From assembly GCF_003952365.1 (NCBI RefSeq), contig NZ_CP034443.1:5635001-5699000 (forward strand): a stretch of 64,000 nt of DNA. Direction: 5' to 3'. This stretch comes from Mesorhizobium sp. M9A.F.Ca.ET.002.03.1.2. Its GTDB lineage: Bacteria > Pseudomonadota > Alphaproteobacteria > Rhizobiales > Rhizobiaceae. The translations under genes were made by a program, and so were the position numbers. Under the pieces are notes generated by a model. The model ran no database searches and was not told the origin of the DNA. It saw nothing but the letters and a program-made list of their open reading frames with translations. Position 1 is the first letter of the stretch; each line of letters opens with the position of its first letter. Shown piece by piece: positions 8,668 to 17,420 of the stretch.

Positions 8668-10119
8668 TCAGTTCCGCGGCAAATGGCCCGAAACCTCGGC
8701 GCCCGCGGCCGGCGGCAGCACCAGGAAGCGGAACGAGGCCATGAGCCCGACAGCGCCGATCGCCAGGAAGGCGAAACGGAAATCGACGAGGTCGAGCGCC
8801 GGTCCGCCCCTCGCGATCTGCGACAGGTTGAGCAGCGCCGCCGCTACCGCCACGCCGAACAGCAACGCCATTTGCTGCAGCATGCTGGACAGCGTCGCCG
8901 CCGAGCTGCGCTGCGGCGCGGCCACGTCGGCGAAGGCCAGCGTGTTGAGCGCGGTGAACTGCATCGAACGCGTCAATCCGGCAATCAGCATCAGCGCCAC
9001 CACCAGCGCCTGCGGGGTCTGCGGCGATATCGCCGCGCAGGCCATGATCGACAAAGAAGCGATCACGCCGTTGATGACCAGCACCGGGCGGAAGCCGAAG
9101 CGTCGCAGCGTCGGTGTCGTCACCGTCTTCATGCCGAGATTGCCGAGGAAATAAGCGAGAATCAGCATGCCGGCATCGACGGGTCTCAGGCCGAAGCCGA
9201 CCTGGAACAGCAGCGGCAGCAGGAACGGTGTGGCGTTGATGGCGACCCGGAAAATGGTGCCGCCCGACAGCGTCGAGATGGCGAAAGTCTGCACTTTGAA
9301 CGCTGTGAGGTCGAGCAGCGGATTCTTTGCACGCACCAGATGCCGCATAGCCAGCCAGCCGATTAGGATGCCGGCGGCAAGCAGCGCGACGGTCGGCAAG
9401 GCGCCGTCTTCCGGATGTGCGATGCGTTCGAGGCCGTAAAGCAGGCAAGCAAGCCCGACCGAGGTCAAAAGGAACCCCGGCCAGTCGAGCGGCTTGGTTT
9501 CGGAATCGCGGTCGCCGGGGATGAAGCGAGCAACCAGCGCCAGCCCTGCTGCGCCAAGCGGGATGTTGATGAAGAAATTCCAGTGCCAGGAGAGATAGGT
9601 GGTGATGAAGCCGCCCAGCACCGGTCCGATCACCGGCGCGAACAGCGCCGGCCAGGTGATCAGCGCGGTGGCGTTGAGGAGTTCCGATTTCGGCGCGTTG
9701 CGCAGCACCAGGATGCGGCCGACCGGCGTCATCAGCGCACTACCCAGACCTTGCACGGCACGCGCGGCGACGAACTGGGTTAGGTTCTGCGAGATGCCGC
9801 AGGCGATCGAAGCCAGCGTGAACAGCGCGATCGCCACGAGGAAGATGTTGCGCGCGCCAAAGCGGTCGGCAAGCCAGCCCGACAGCGGCACGAACACCGC
9901 CATGGTCAGCATGTAGACGGTGATGCCGATGCTCATCGCCACCGCCGGCACGCCGAAGGATGCTCCCATCTGCGGAAGCGATGTCGAGATGATCGTCGAA
10001 TCCAGAAGCTGCATGAAGAAGGCGACGGCGACGATCAGCGCCACGCGCCGCGCCGCCGTCGCGGTTTCGGCCAAGGCTTCGTTTTCGGGAATGGCTTTGT
10101 TTTCGGGAATGGCGGTCAT
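8668..10119 (-). CDS. MFS transporter, DHA2 (14-TM) family
   Basis: A 483-residue inner-membrane exporter of the EmrB/QacA type. It has the DHA2 opening (VAFFMQLLDSTIISTSLPQM), the motif-A loop GWLADRFGARN and the motif-C proline/glycine helix (PVIGPVLGGFITTYLSWHW). About 14 hydrophobic segments can be counted. The start at 10119 (MTAIPENK) places the first TM after a short cytoplasmic tail that contains a duplicated IPEN block; the frame remains open upstream to 10362 but that part is not membrane-like. It diverges from the OCD/lyase operon. The substrate is unknown. Confidence 0.88.
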   Translation of the reverse strand: MTAIPENKAIPENEALAETATAARRVALIVAVAFFMQLLDSTIISTSLPQMGASFGVPAVAMSIGITVYMLTMAVFVPLSGWLADRFGARNIFLVAIALFTLASIACGISQNLTQFVAARAVQGLGSALMTPVGRILVLRNAPKSELLNATALITWPALFAPVIGPVLGGFITTYLSWHWNFFINIPLGAAGLALVARFIPGDRDSETKPLDWPGFLLTSVGLACLLYGLERIAHPEDGALPTVALLAAGILIGWLAMRHLVRAKNPLLDLTAFKVQTFAISTLSGGTIFRVAINATPFLLPLLFQVGFGLRPVDAGMLILAYFLGNLGMKTVTTPTLRRFGFRPVLVINGVIASLSIMACAAISPQTPQALVVALMLIAGLTRSMQFTALNTLAFADVAAPQRSSAATLSSMLQQMALLFGVAVAAALLNLSQIARGGPALDLVDFRFAFLAIGAVGLMASFRFLVLPPAAGAEVSGHLPRN

Positions 10120-10149
10120 GCACAGAACTGTCCGAAGCTCTATCGGCAA

Positions 10150-10165
10150 CCGAACAATTGTCCGG
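10150..10165. promoter_or_regulatory. Near-perfect 16-base palindrome in a divergent promoter region
   Basis: CCGAACAATTGTCCGG, symmetrical except for one base pair, lies 31 bases upstream of the MFS start in the 232-base gap shared with the cyclodeaminase-family gene. A related half-site (GAACTGTCCGA) occurs at about 10124-10134. Such symmetry fits a TetR- or MarR-type operator, but no such regulator is encoded nearby. Confidence 0.35.
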
Positions 10166-10351
10166 CAAATCGATGACGCACCGGTTTGAACAGCATTTGG
10201 GCGGCGCCGTCCAGACATGGACCAACAAACTTTCGTGTCGTATCGCAACCTGTTATGCGATGACTGAGCCGCGCCATCGAATCCGCCGACACTTCGCGAT
10301 TTCGTTTCGCCTTTGACCAGGCTCCCCTCTTCATCAGGAACCAATCTGCGC

Positions 10352-11353
10352 ATGAAGCCCATCTACATCGATTATCTCAACGCCCTCGACATCGAAGCAC
10401 TCGCTATGACCGATGCGGAAATCATCGAAGCTGTCGAGGCCGGGCTGGTGGCGCAGGGCAACGGTGAGACGGTGATCGAGCCGCGCGTCCATCTCGAGCC
10501 GGACCCTTCCTTTAACGGTCATTTCAACGTCCTGCGCGGCTACGTCGCGCCGCTCGATGCGGCCGGCGTCAAGATCGTCGGCGACTATGTCGACAATTAC
10601 CTGCACGGCCTGCCGTCGGAATTCGGCATCCTCAACCTGTTCGACCCGCGCACCGGCACGCCGCGTGCCATCCTCGACGCCACAGTGATCACCGACATGC
10701 GCACCGGCGCCGTCACCGCCATCGGCGCCAAGCATCTGGCGAAAAAGACATCGAAGGTGCTGGGCCATGTCGGCGCGCGCGGCACCGCCTACTGGAACGT
10801 GCGCCTGCTCGACCATCTCTTCGACTTTGACGAGATCCGCGTGCATTCGCGTCGGCCGGAAAGCCGCGACGGCTTTGCCGCAAAGCTGTCCGCCGATCTC
10901 GGCAAGCTGGTCACGGCGGTCGCCGACTGGCGCTCCTGCGTCGAGGGCGCCGACATCGTCGTCGAGGCCTCTCGGCTGCCGGAACCGCAGCCGCTGCTGA
11001 AGACCGAATGGATCAAGCCCGGCGCGCTGGTGATGCCCTACGGCACGATGAGCGCGGTGGAGCTGTCCCTGACCGACATCATGGCCAAGATCGTCGTCGA
11101 CGATTGGGGCCAGTGCAAGGGCGGCAAATTCGGCTCGCTGCGCGCCCATGTCGAGACCGGACGCCTGAGCGAACAAACGCTGCACGCCGAACTTGGCCAG
11201 ATCGCCGCCGGGCTCAAGGCCGGGCGCCAGAGTGACGACGAGACGATCCTGTTCTGGCATCGCGGCCTGTCGCTCTCCGATATCGCGCTGGGCAAAGCAA
11301 TGCTGGCCAAGGCGCAAGCGCAAGGCATCGGCCAGCGGCTGCGCTTCGCATGA
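10352..11353 (+). CDS. Ornithine cyclodeaminase / mu-crystallin family protein
   Basis: A 333-residue NAD(P)-dependent enzyme of the OCD/mu-crystallin family, which includes ornithine cyclodeaminase, alanine dehydrogenase, and delta1-pyrroline-2-carboxylate or imine reductases. The middle shows the substrate loop and Rossmann entry (DMRTGAVTAIGAKHLAK, then VLGHVGARGTAYWNVRLL) and a characteristic IRVHSRRPES. The start is set at 10352 with a weak upstream AGGA. It overlaps the ammonia-lyase homologue by four bases (ATGA), so the two products probably act in one pathway. A role as pyrroline-2-carboxylate reductase is possible, given the aconitase X genes at 30 kb. Confidence 0.85.
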   Translation: MKPIYIDYLNALDIEALAMTDAEIIEAVEAGLVAQGNGETVIEPRVHLEPDPSFNGHFNVLRGYVAPLDAAGVKIVGDYVDNYLHGLPSEFGILNLFDPRTGTPRAILDATVITDMRTGAVTAIGAKHLAKKTSKVLGHVGARGTAYWNVRLLDHLFDFDEIRVHSRRPESRDGFAAKLSADLGKLVTAVADWRSCVEGADIVVEASRLPEPQPLLKTEWIKPGALVMPYGTMSAVELSLTDIMAKIVVDDWGQCKGGKFGSLRAHVETGRLSEQTLHAELGQIAAGLKAGRQSDDETILFWHRGLSLSDIALGKAMLAKAQAQGIGQRLRFA

Positions 11354-12831
11354 GCGCGCTCGTCCTCACCGGGGCCGGCATCAGGGTCGAGGATGTCGTC
11401 GCGGTTGCCCGCGACGGACGCAAGGTGGAGATAGCGCCCGCGGTCATGGAGAGACTGGACAGAGCGCGAAAAGTGCTCGACCGCGCCGCCGCCTCCGGTC
11501 AGTCGATCTACGGCCTGAATACCGGTCTCGGCGCCAATCTCGGCACGTCGGTCAGCGGCGACGCCAGCGCCTTCCAGCGCCAGTTACTGGAAGGACGCAG
11601 CGGCGCGGTGGGTGACGCGCTGCCGCAAGACATCGTGCGGGCGACGATGCTTGCCCGGGCAGCGATGTTTTCGGCAGGCGGCTCGGGCATTTCATCAGCG
11701 GTTTTCGTCGCTCTCATTGAAGCGCTCAATGCCGGCGTGCACCCGGTGATGCCGTCGCTGGGCTCGATCGGCGACAGCGACCTGGTGCTGATGGCAACGC
11801 TCGGCCGCATGCTGACCGGCGACGGCGAAGCCGACTTTCAGGGCCGGCGCATGCCGGCGGCCAAGGCGCTGGCGATGGCGCGCCTCGCCCCCGTCAGCCT
11901 CGCGCCCAAGGACGGGCTATCGCTGATAAACGCCTCGGCGGTGTCCGCCGGCAGCGGCGCGCTGGCGGTGGCCGACGCAGTGTCCGCCTTCGCACAGCAA
12001 CAGCAAGCGAGCGCGCTGATCATGGAAGCCATCGGCGCCAACCAGACGATCCTCGATCCGCGCCTGCAGACGGCGCGGCCGGCCGCCGGCCAGCAAGAGG
12101 CGGCAAAAGGCTTGCGCGATCTTCTGACGCGCGAAAAGGCGGCGGCGCCGACGACCTTGCAGGACCCGCTGTCGATCCGCTGCATGCCGTCGATCCACGG
12201 CGCGCTGCTACAGGCGATCGATCAGGCCAGGCAGGCCGTCGAGATTGAGCTCAACGCCGCCGCCGACAACCCGTTGGTGCTGGGCGACGACGACATGGTG
12301 CTGTCGACCGGCAATTTCCACACTGCTTCACTGTCGCTGGCCTTCGAGACGCTTGGCCTGGCCATCGCTCAATGTGCGGCCGCCTCCGCCGCCCGCTTCA
12401 TCCAGCTCACCGGCTCTGGCCGCAACGGCCTGCCCAAATATCTGTCGCCGGTCGGCGGCGCTTCGGCCGGCTTCGTGCCGCTGCAAAAGACAGTGAGCGC
12501 TATCCTCGCCGCCATCCGCCACAAGGCCAACCCGGTGATGCTCGACTTCTTGGCCGTTTCCGAAGCCGTCGAGGACCACGCGACGCAAACACCTCTGGCC
12601 GTTTCGAAATGCGCCGAGATGACTGTGCTTTGGCAGCGGCTGATCGCCTTCGAGCTGATGGCTGCCGCACAGGCAGTCGACCTGCGCGACGGCCTGACGC
12701 TGGCGCCGGCGACCGCCGCGATCCATGCGGCAGTGCGTGCGCTTGTCCTGCCGCTCAAGGAGGACCGGCCGCTCGGCATCGACGCCGAGGCGATTTACAC
12801 AGCGCTCACCAGCGGATCGTGGCTGGGATAG
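11350..12831 (+). CDS. Histidine/aromatic ammonia-lyase family protein lacking the MIO triad
   Basis: 493 residues with the full helical fold of histidine, phenylalanine and tyrosine ammonia-lyases. It has the YGLNTGLG tyrosine loop (54-61), a KDGLSLINASAVSAGS helix and QDPLSIRCMPSIHGA. Canonical enzymes make the MIO cofactor from Ala-Ser-Gly in a GSVGASGD loop. Here the loop reads GSIGDSDL (138-145), so the serine is kept but both neighbours are Asp and the following Asp is missing. MIO formation is therefore doubtful. It may be a MIO-independent lyase (ergothionase is a precedent as I recall it) or have another role. Translation is coupled to the upstream gene. Confidence 0.87.
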   Translation: MSALVLTGAGIRVEDVVAVARDGRKVEIAPAVMERLDRARKVLDRAAASGQSIYGLNTGLGANLGTSVSGDASAFQRQLLEGRSGAVGDALPQDIVRATMLARAAMFSAGGSGISSAVFVALIEALNAGVHPVMPSLGSIGDSDLVLMATLGRMLTGDGEADFQGRRMPAAKALAMARLAPVSLAPKDGLSLINASAVSAGSGALAVADAVSAFAQQQQASALIMEAIGANQTILDPRLQTARPAAGQQEAAKGLRDLLTREKAAAPTTLQDPLSIRCMPSIHGALLQAIDQARQAVEIELNAAADNPLVLGDDDMVLSTGNFHTASLSLAFETLGLAIAQCAAASAARFIQLTGSGRNGLPKYLSPVGGASAGFVPLQKTVSAILAAIRHKANPVMLDFLAVSEAVEDHATQTPLAVSKCAEMTVLWQRLIAFELMAAAQAVDLRDGLTLAPATAAIHAAVRALVLPLKEDRPLGIDAEAIYTALTSGSWLG

Positions 12832-12893
12832 CGCCACGTCGCAGGGGCACGCCGCACCAAACTATCCGCGATACCGCGTCAAGCGGCCGCTCG

Positions 12894-13775
12894 TCAAAAG
12901 ACGATTGTCTTGTGGCCGTTGAGCATGACACGGGCTTCAAGATGGAGCTTGACGGCCCGCGCCAGCACGCGGCTTTCGATGTCGCGGCCGACGGCCACGA
13001 AATCCTCCGCGCTCATCGCATGGGTGACGCGTTCGGTCTCCTGTTCGATGATCGGGCCTTCGTCGAGATCGGAGGTCACGTAATGCGCCGTCGCGCCGAT
13101 CAGCTTGACGCCGCGGTCGAAGGCCTGGTGATAGGGTTTTGCGCCCTTGAAGCTCGGCAGGAAGGAATGGTGGATGTTGATCGCCCGCCCGTAAAGCCGG
13201 TCCGACAGGCCTTTCGAAAAGACCTGCATGTAGCGCGCCAGGACGACGAGTTCGGACCCCGTCTCCTGCACGAGATCCAGCAGCTTCTGCTCCTGCTCCG
13301 CCTTGTTTTCCTTGGTTGTCGGCCAGTGATGGTAGGGGATGCCCTCCATCTCGGCGAAGCGGCGGGCGTCTTCATGATTGGAGACGACGGCGGCAACCTC
13401 GGCATTCAGCCAGCCGACCCTGATCTGGTAAAGCAGATGGAGAAGCGCATGGTCGAACTTCGAGACCATAACGATGATCTTCGGGCGGCGCGCCTGATCG
13501 ACCAGCGCGGTCTTCATCCCGAATCGGTCGACGGAGGATTTCAGGGCCCGCTCCAGATCGTCCTTCGTCGAACCTGCCGGGCTGGTGAATGCGATCCGCA
13601 TGAAAAAGCGATTGCTCTGTCGGTCCCAGAACTGACTGCTCTCGGCGATGTTGGCGCCGTTCGCGGCGAGTTCCGTGGTGACCGCGGCAACGACCCCCGG
13701 CCGATCTTCACACGATAGATTGAGAATATGAACCGGCTTCACATCGCCGGTTGCAGCCTTGCTGTCGGGTTTCAC
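12894..13775 (-). CDS. purU: Formyltetrahydrofolate deformylase
   Basis: 293 residues: an N-terminal ACT domain (HILNLSCEDRPGVVAAVT) and a C-terminal formyltransferase-fold hydrolase domain. Family hallmarks are MVSKFDHALLHLL, VVSNHEDAR, HHSFLPSFKGAKPYHQA and ATAHYVTSDLDEGPII, with the catalytic Asn/His/Asp region intact. It hydrolyses 10-formyl-THF to formate and THF. The GTG start at 13775 overlaps the PanB-family stop. In rhizobia, purU-like genes often accompany demethylating catabolic clusters to regenerate THF. Here it is the last gene of a 15-gene minus-strand array. Confidence 0.95.
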   Translation of the reverse strand: MKPDSKAATGDVKPVHILNLSCEDRPGVVAAVTTELAANGANIAESSQFWDRQSNRFFMRIAFTSPAGSTKDDLERALKSSVDRFGMKTALVDQARRPKIIVMVSKFDHALLHLLYQIRVGWLNAEVAAVVSNHEDARRFAEMEGIPYHHWPTTKENKAEQEQKLLDLVQETGSELVVLARYMQVFSKGLSDRLYGRAINIHHSFLPSFKGAKPYHQAFDRGVKLIGATAHYVTSDLDEGPIIEQETERVTHAMSAEDFVAVGRDIESRVLARAVKLHLEARVMLNGHKTIVF

Positions 13776-14572
13776 GCGCCGTCGACCCTTTTCATGAACA
13801 GACCGAGTTGGTCCGGGTCCATATGCACCACATGCTTGTCTTCGGGATAGGCCTGGCTGTTCACGTCGGCGACATATTCGGAAAAGGCGGCCACGCGTTC
13901 CGCCTGCAGGCGGTCATATTCGGCGGCGAAATTGCGGTAGACCTTGGAATGGCGGGGCATATGGCCGCGGTTCTGTCCAAGGATGTCGTCGGCGAACAGA
14001 TATTGCGCGTCGCAGCCGGTGCCCGCCCCCATCGACAGCATGATCAGCGAGGTGCGTTCCGAGATCGCCTTGGCCACCTCGACCGGCACCACTTCGATCT
14101 CGGCGCCGACAGCACCTGCGGCCTCGTACTGCTTGACCGCCTCGAAAATCCGCATGGCGCTGTCGGCGGTCTTGCCGACGGCCTTGAAGCCGCCGGTCCA
14201 GGTGGCGCGCGACGGGATCAGGCCGACATGGCCGATCACCGGTATATTGTCATCGGCCATGCGCTTGACGGTGGCGAAGCCGGCGCTGCAATAGACCGCG
14301 TCGGCGCTCGCCTTGTAGAGCCGAAACGCCCAGCGGACGAAGTCGTCGGCGGTGCCGATCTCGTAGAAATTGTCACCCGGCATGGTGAACAGGCTGGGTG
14401 CGGCTTCGCGGTATTGCGGATCGAGCACCAGTTCCGGCGGCACCGAGACGATGTCGACCCCGGCTCTTTCGGCGGCCTCGGCCTCGTCCATCGTCAAAAC
14501 GCGCAGCATGGTCAGCTGCCGCTTGCCCTTCATGGCGCGCAGGTCTGCGATCGTGGGTCTTTTCCGGCTCAT
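13772..14572 (-). CDS. PanB (3-methyl-2-oxobutanoate hydroxymethyltransferase) family protein
   Basis: 266 residues with the PanB/ketopantoate hydroxymethyltransferase fold. The C-terminal half is well conserved (EVVPVEVAKAIS with the catalytic glutamate, MGAGTGCDAQYLFADDILG). The N-terminal substrate loop departs from the canonical MLTAYD...DSLGMV pattern and reads MLRVLTMDEAEAAERAGVD...VPPE. It is thus a divergent paralogue that may use methylene-THF on another substrate. The start at 14572 follows AAGGGGA. It is translationally coupled to purU, pointing to a shared C1 role rather than pantothenate synthesis. Confidence 0.82.
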   Translation of the reverse strand: MSRKRPTIADLRAMKGKRQLTMLRVLTMDEAEAAERAGVDIVSVPPELVLDPQYREAAPSLFTMPGDNFYEIGTADDFVRWAFRLYKASADAVYCSAGFATVKRMADDNIPVIGHVGLIPSRATWTGGFKAVGKTADSAMRIFEAVKQYEAAGAVGAEIEVVPVEVAKAISERTSLIMLSMGAGTGCDAQYLFADDILGQNRGHMPRHSKVYRNFAAEYDRLQAERVAAFSEYVADVNSQAYPEDKHVVHMDPDQLGLFMKRVDGA

Positions 14573-14623
14573 CGATTTTGGTCCCCTTGTTGCGTGTATG
14601 GAAGGCGGGTCAGGTTTCAATTC

Positions 14624-14688
14624 GCATGATCTTTTCCGAACCGAAGGTCAGCGCAGCAAAAACCGGTTCCCACTTTTCGGGATCATGC
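14624..14688. repeat. Rhizobial intergenic palindrome (AACCGGTTCCCACTTTT type)
   Basis: A 65-base imperfect inverted repeat bounded by GCATGATC and GATCATGC, with the core AAAACCGGTTCCCACTTTT. This core is a very common dispersed intergenic sequence in Rhizobiales. It lies between the Rieske ferredoxin and PanB-family genes and could form an mRNA hairpin there. Confidence 0.6.
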
Positions 14689-14689
14689 T

Positions 14690-15001
14690 CTAGATCTGGA
14701 TCATCACCTTGCCGGCCTCGACCTTGACCGGATAGGTCCTGAGGTTGACGCAGACCGGAGCTCCCTTAGCCTGGCCTGTTTTGTAGTTGAAGCGGCCATT
14801 GTGCTTCGGGCATTCGATTATATCATCCATGACAAGTCCGTCGGCCAGATGCGCCTGCTCATGCGTGCAAAACCCATCCGTGGCGAAGAACTCGTCGCCC
14901 GGGGAACGGTAGATTGCGAAGGTGCGACCGCCGTGATCGAAGCGGATGACGTCCTCGTCCTCTACATCGTCCACGGCGCACGCCTCAACCCAATCGGCCA
15001 T
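14690..15001 (-). CDS. MocE family Rieske 2Fe-2S ferredoxin
   Basis: A 103-residue Rieske protein. The cluster ligands are in CTHEQAHL (C-x-H) and CPKHNGRF (C-x2-H), about 20 residues apart, as expected. The start at 15001 follows GGAAGG. MocE-type ferredoxins deliver electrons to MocD-like oxygenases. The MocD-like gene lies 47 bases upstream in the same direction. No dedicated reductase (MocF) is present in the window, so electrons must come from elsewhere. Confidence 0.9.
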   Translation of the reverse strand: MADWVEACAVDDVEDEDVIRFDHGGRTFAIYRSPGDEFFATDGFCTHEQAHLADGLVMDDIIECPKHNGRFNYKTGQAKGAPVCVNLRTYPVKVEAGKVMIQI

Positions 15002-15048
15002 CTCTGCCTTCCGATATCTTTGTCGTGCTGGTGACGCCGCGCGCTGCC

Positions 15049-16131
15049 CTACTCGGCCGCCATGTTCACGTCGTGGAACTCGCCACGGTAGGGGCGCGCC
15101 GTCGGCGGCAGCTCGCGCTTGAGGAAGTAGTCCTCGTATCTGAGCTGCCTCAGCAGAACCGGCCAGACCTCGCGATAAGCATGCCACATCGAAGGGTTCG
15201 GCTCCGGCAAATCGTGCTTGATCAGCTCATGCAGCCTGGGCAGCGCATGATAGGGCACCATCGGGAACATGTGATGCTCGACATGGAAGTTCATGTTCCA
15301 GTAGATGAACCGGCTGATCGGATTCATGTATACGGTCCGGCTGTTGAGCCGATGGTCGATCACATTGTCGGCCAGACCGATATGCTGCAGCAGGCCGGTC
15401 AGCACCATGTGCCAGGTGCCGTAGAGGCGCGGCAGGCCGATGAGCACCAGCGGCACCCACGATCGCATAGTAAGGGCGAGCGCTATCGTGGCGATGTAGA
15501 TCGCGATATGCCAGCGCGCGGCGGTGACGGCCTTGTGCTGTTCCATCTCTGGCACGTAGCTCTTCTCGTCGGGCGAGAGTTTGCCGAACGCCTGGCGTAC
15601 CAGCGCCGGCAGCGAATAGCGGAAATCGAGGATCCCGGTGAAGGCGAGCGCCGCGCGCAAAAGGTCCGGCGGGCGCATCACAGCGATCTCGGCGTCGCGT
15701 CCGACAATGATGGTGTCGGTGTGGTGGCGGGCATGGCTCCAGCGCCAGGTCACTGGGTTGCGCATCAGCATGAAGCTGGCGATCTGGTAGACCACATCGT
15801 TCATCCAGCGCGTCCGGAAGGCCGTGCCATGGCCGCACTCGTGCCAGCGCGAGTCGCTGGAGGAGCCGTAGAGCACGCCGTAGGCGAAGAAGAACGGCAC
15901 GCACCACCAGGTGCCCCAGAAATAGATACCGCCTGCAGCGGAACCCAGGATGGCCACGATCCAGATGATCGTATCGCGGATCGCCGGGCCGTCGGAGCGC
16001 TGCATCAATTCCTTCATCGCCTTGCGCGGGACGTCGGTGTGATACCATTCGGCCGAGGCCAGCCCCGTCTCGATCGCCCTGCGCGCGCTTTCACCGACCA
16101 GGCTGTAATCGCGCTTCATTGTGCCAGCCAT
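15049..16131 (-). CDS. Fatty acid desaturase family di-iron oxygenase, MocD-like
   Basis: A 360-residue membrane-bound non-haem di-iron enzyme. The three histidine boxes are HECGHG, HARHHTD and HVEHHMFP, and the hydrophobic segments between them fit four transmembrane helices. The start at 16131 is set by GGAGGT. The family includes desaturases, alkane hydroxylases and MocD, which with MocE demethylates the rhizopine 3-O-methyl-scyllo-inosamine. Adjacency to a MocE ferredoxin and C1 enzymes suggests an oxidative demethylase releasing formaldehyde. The exact substrate is unproven. Confidence 0.87.
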   Translation of the reverse strand: MAGTMKRDYSLVGESARRAIETGLASAEWYHTDVPRKAMKELMQRSDGPAIRDTIIWIVAILGSAAGGIYFWGTWWCVPFFFAYGVLYGSSSDSRWHECGHGTAFRTRWMNDVVYQIASFMLMRNPVTWRWSHARHHTDTIIVGRDAEIAVMRPPDLLRAALAFTGILDFRYSLPALVRQAFGKLSPDEKSYVPEMEQHKAVTAARWHIAIYIATIALALTMRSWVPLVLIGLPRLYGTWHMVLTGLLQHIGLADNVIDHRLNSRTVYMNPISRFIYWNMNFHVEHHMFPMVPYHALPRLHELIKHDLPEPNPSMWHAYREVWPVLLRQLRYEDYFLKRELPPTARPYRGEFHDVNMAAE

Positions 16132-16222
16132 TGTGACCTCCAAATCCCGATGGGCCGCGAGCCCTCCCTGCTCCGACCGGGACCAACCCCAGAACTGGTG
16201 CTTTGCATCGTCCTCGCCATCA

Positions 16223-17404
16223 TCACGACCTGCCTCCGAGAACCGGAAAATTACCTGACGGCTGCGGATAATCCTGCTGCGGCTGCCTGGCGATCGCCGC
16301 GATCCGGCTTTCGGCGGTCGCGATATCGTTGGCGCCATCGAGAACCCGGAACACCGCATTATAGGAGCGGCTTTCGCCATGCTCCAGCCAGATCATCTCG
16401 CCGCGTTCGCGCGCGGCCAGATTGCCGAGCACGTGATGCGTCGACGGCTCTATGCCCAGCGCATATTGCCCGGCCTGGAAATTCTGCCATTCGTAGGCAC
16501 AAGGCAACTGGTCCTTGCGGGTGACGACTTCGAGGCCGAGGCCAAGACGGTCGTTGACCACCGCCACCGGCACGTCGCCGCTGGCGTCGGCGCCGAGCTC
16601 GTGCTGCCAGACCTGTTCCTGGAAACCCAATTGCGGCGCCGGCACAGTGCGATAGCCCACCTTCTGCGCCTCGTAGCGGTCGCCGGCATGCCCGGCCCAG
16701 ACCACATCCCGGATCGGCGCCAGATAGCGCGAGCCTTCGTCGAGCACGGGATGGCTGACATTGATGTGGTAGAAATACATATGCGGCGTGCGGTTGAAGC
16801 CGTGATTGACGACGCGGTCGCAAAGCCGGATCTCATTGCCGCCGACATCGGCTTCGATGCGACGCAAGAGATGCAGATCCTCGCCGAACACCGTCGACTG
16901 CTGGACAGCAGCCTCGGCCCACAGCACGCAGCGGTCGCCGTCCCATGTCTCGCCATAGCCGGTCAGCCGCGCCGGGATGGTGCCGACGCGGCCATGCAGG
17001 GAATGGCGCACCGTCCTCTTCGGTAGATAATTGTAGCTGTCGGCCGGCACTTCATTCATGAACAGGATGTGGTCGAGACCGCAAGTCAGCAGCAGGCCTG
17101 AAAACGACCGCGCCCAGGCCAGCCCCTCCTCGCCTTCGTACTCATGTAGGCCGGGATGGCGAAAGCCGCTCGGCGAATGCCAGCCAATCGCCTGGCCCTT
17201 GAAATCGCAATCGGCGATGTCCAGCGCCCGGTCGACCAGCGCAGTGAAGCGCAATCCCGAGCCGGTGCGGAATTCGAGCATGCGAATGCCGCGCTCGACG
17301 CCGTCGCCAAGCGTCATCAGCCGCACGCCGGCAAATTGCGACAGCATGCCGGAGCGCTCCGAGACCTGCCGGCGCGAAAGCGTCTTGCCGTAAAGCTCTA
17401 CCAT
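16223..17404 (-). CDS. DUF4432 family aldose 1-epimerase-like protein
   Basis: A 393-residue protein of the galactose mutarotase-like superfamily (DUF4432). Visible features are FTALVDRALDIADCDFKG near 53-70, HGRVGTIPARLTGY near 136-149 with the conserved His, and MYFYHINVSHPVLDEG near 208. Such proteins are thought to interconvert anomers of an imported sugar. It follows the ribose-type ABC genes by 16 bases, so it probably acts on the substrate of that importer. Confidence 0.86.
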   Translation of the reverse strand: MVELYGKTLSRRQVSERSGMLSQFAGVRLMTLGDGVERGIRMLEFRTGSGLRFTALVDRALDIADCDFKGQAIGWHSPSGFRHPGLHEYEGEEGLAWARSFSGLLLTCGLDHILFMNEVPADSYNYLPKRTVRHSLHGRVGTIPARLTGYGETWDGDRCVLWAEAAVQQSTVFGEDLHLLRRIEADVGGNEIRLCDRVVNHGFNRTPHMYFYHINVSHPVLDEGSRYLAPIRDVVWAGHAGDRYEAQKVGYRTVPAPQLGFQEQVWQHELGADASGDVPVAVVNDRLGLGLEVVTRKDQLPCAYEWQNFQAGQYALGIEPSTHHVLGNLAARERGEMIWLEHGESRSYNAVFRVLDGANDIATAESRIAAIARQPQQDYPQPSGNFPVLGGRS

Positions 17405-17420
17405 GTGACGGCCAGTTCCT

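Noticed and set aside
12372..13718. Long plus-strand frame bridging the ammonia-lyase and purU genes
   Set aside because: It overlaps two well-supported genes and its translation lacks any recognisable domain.
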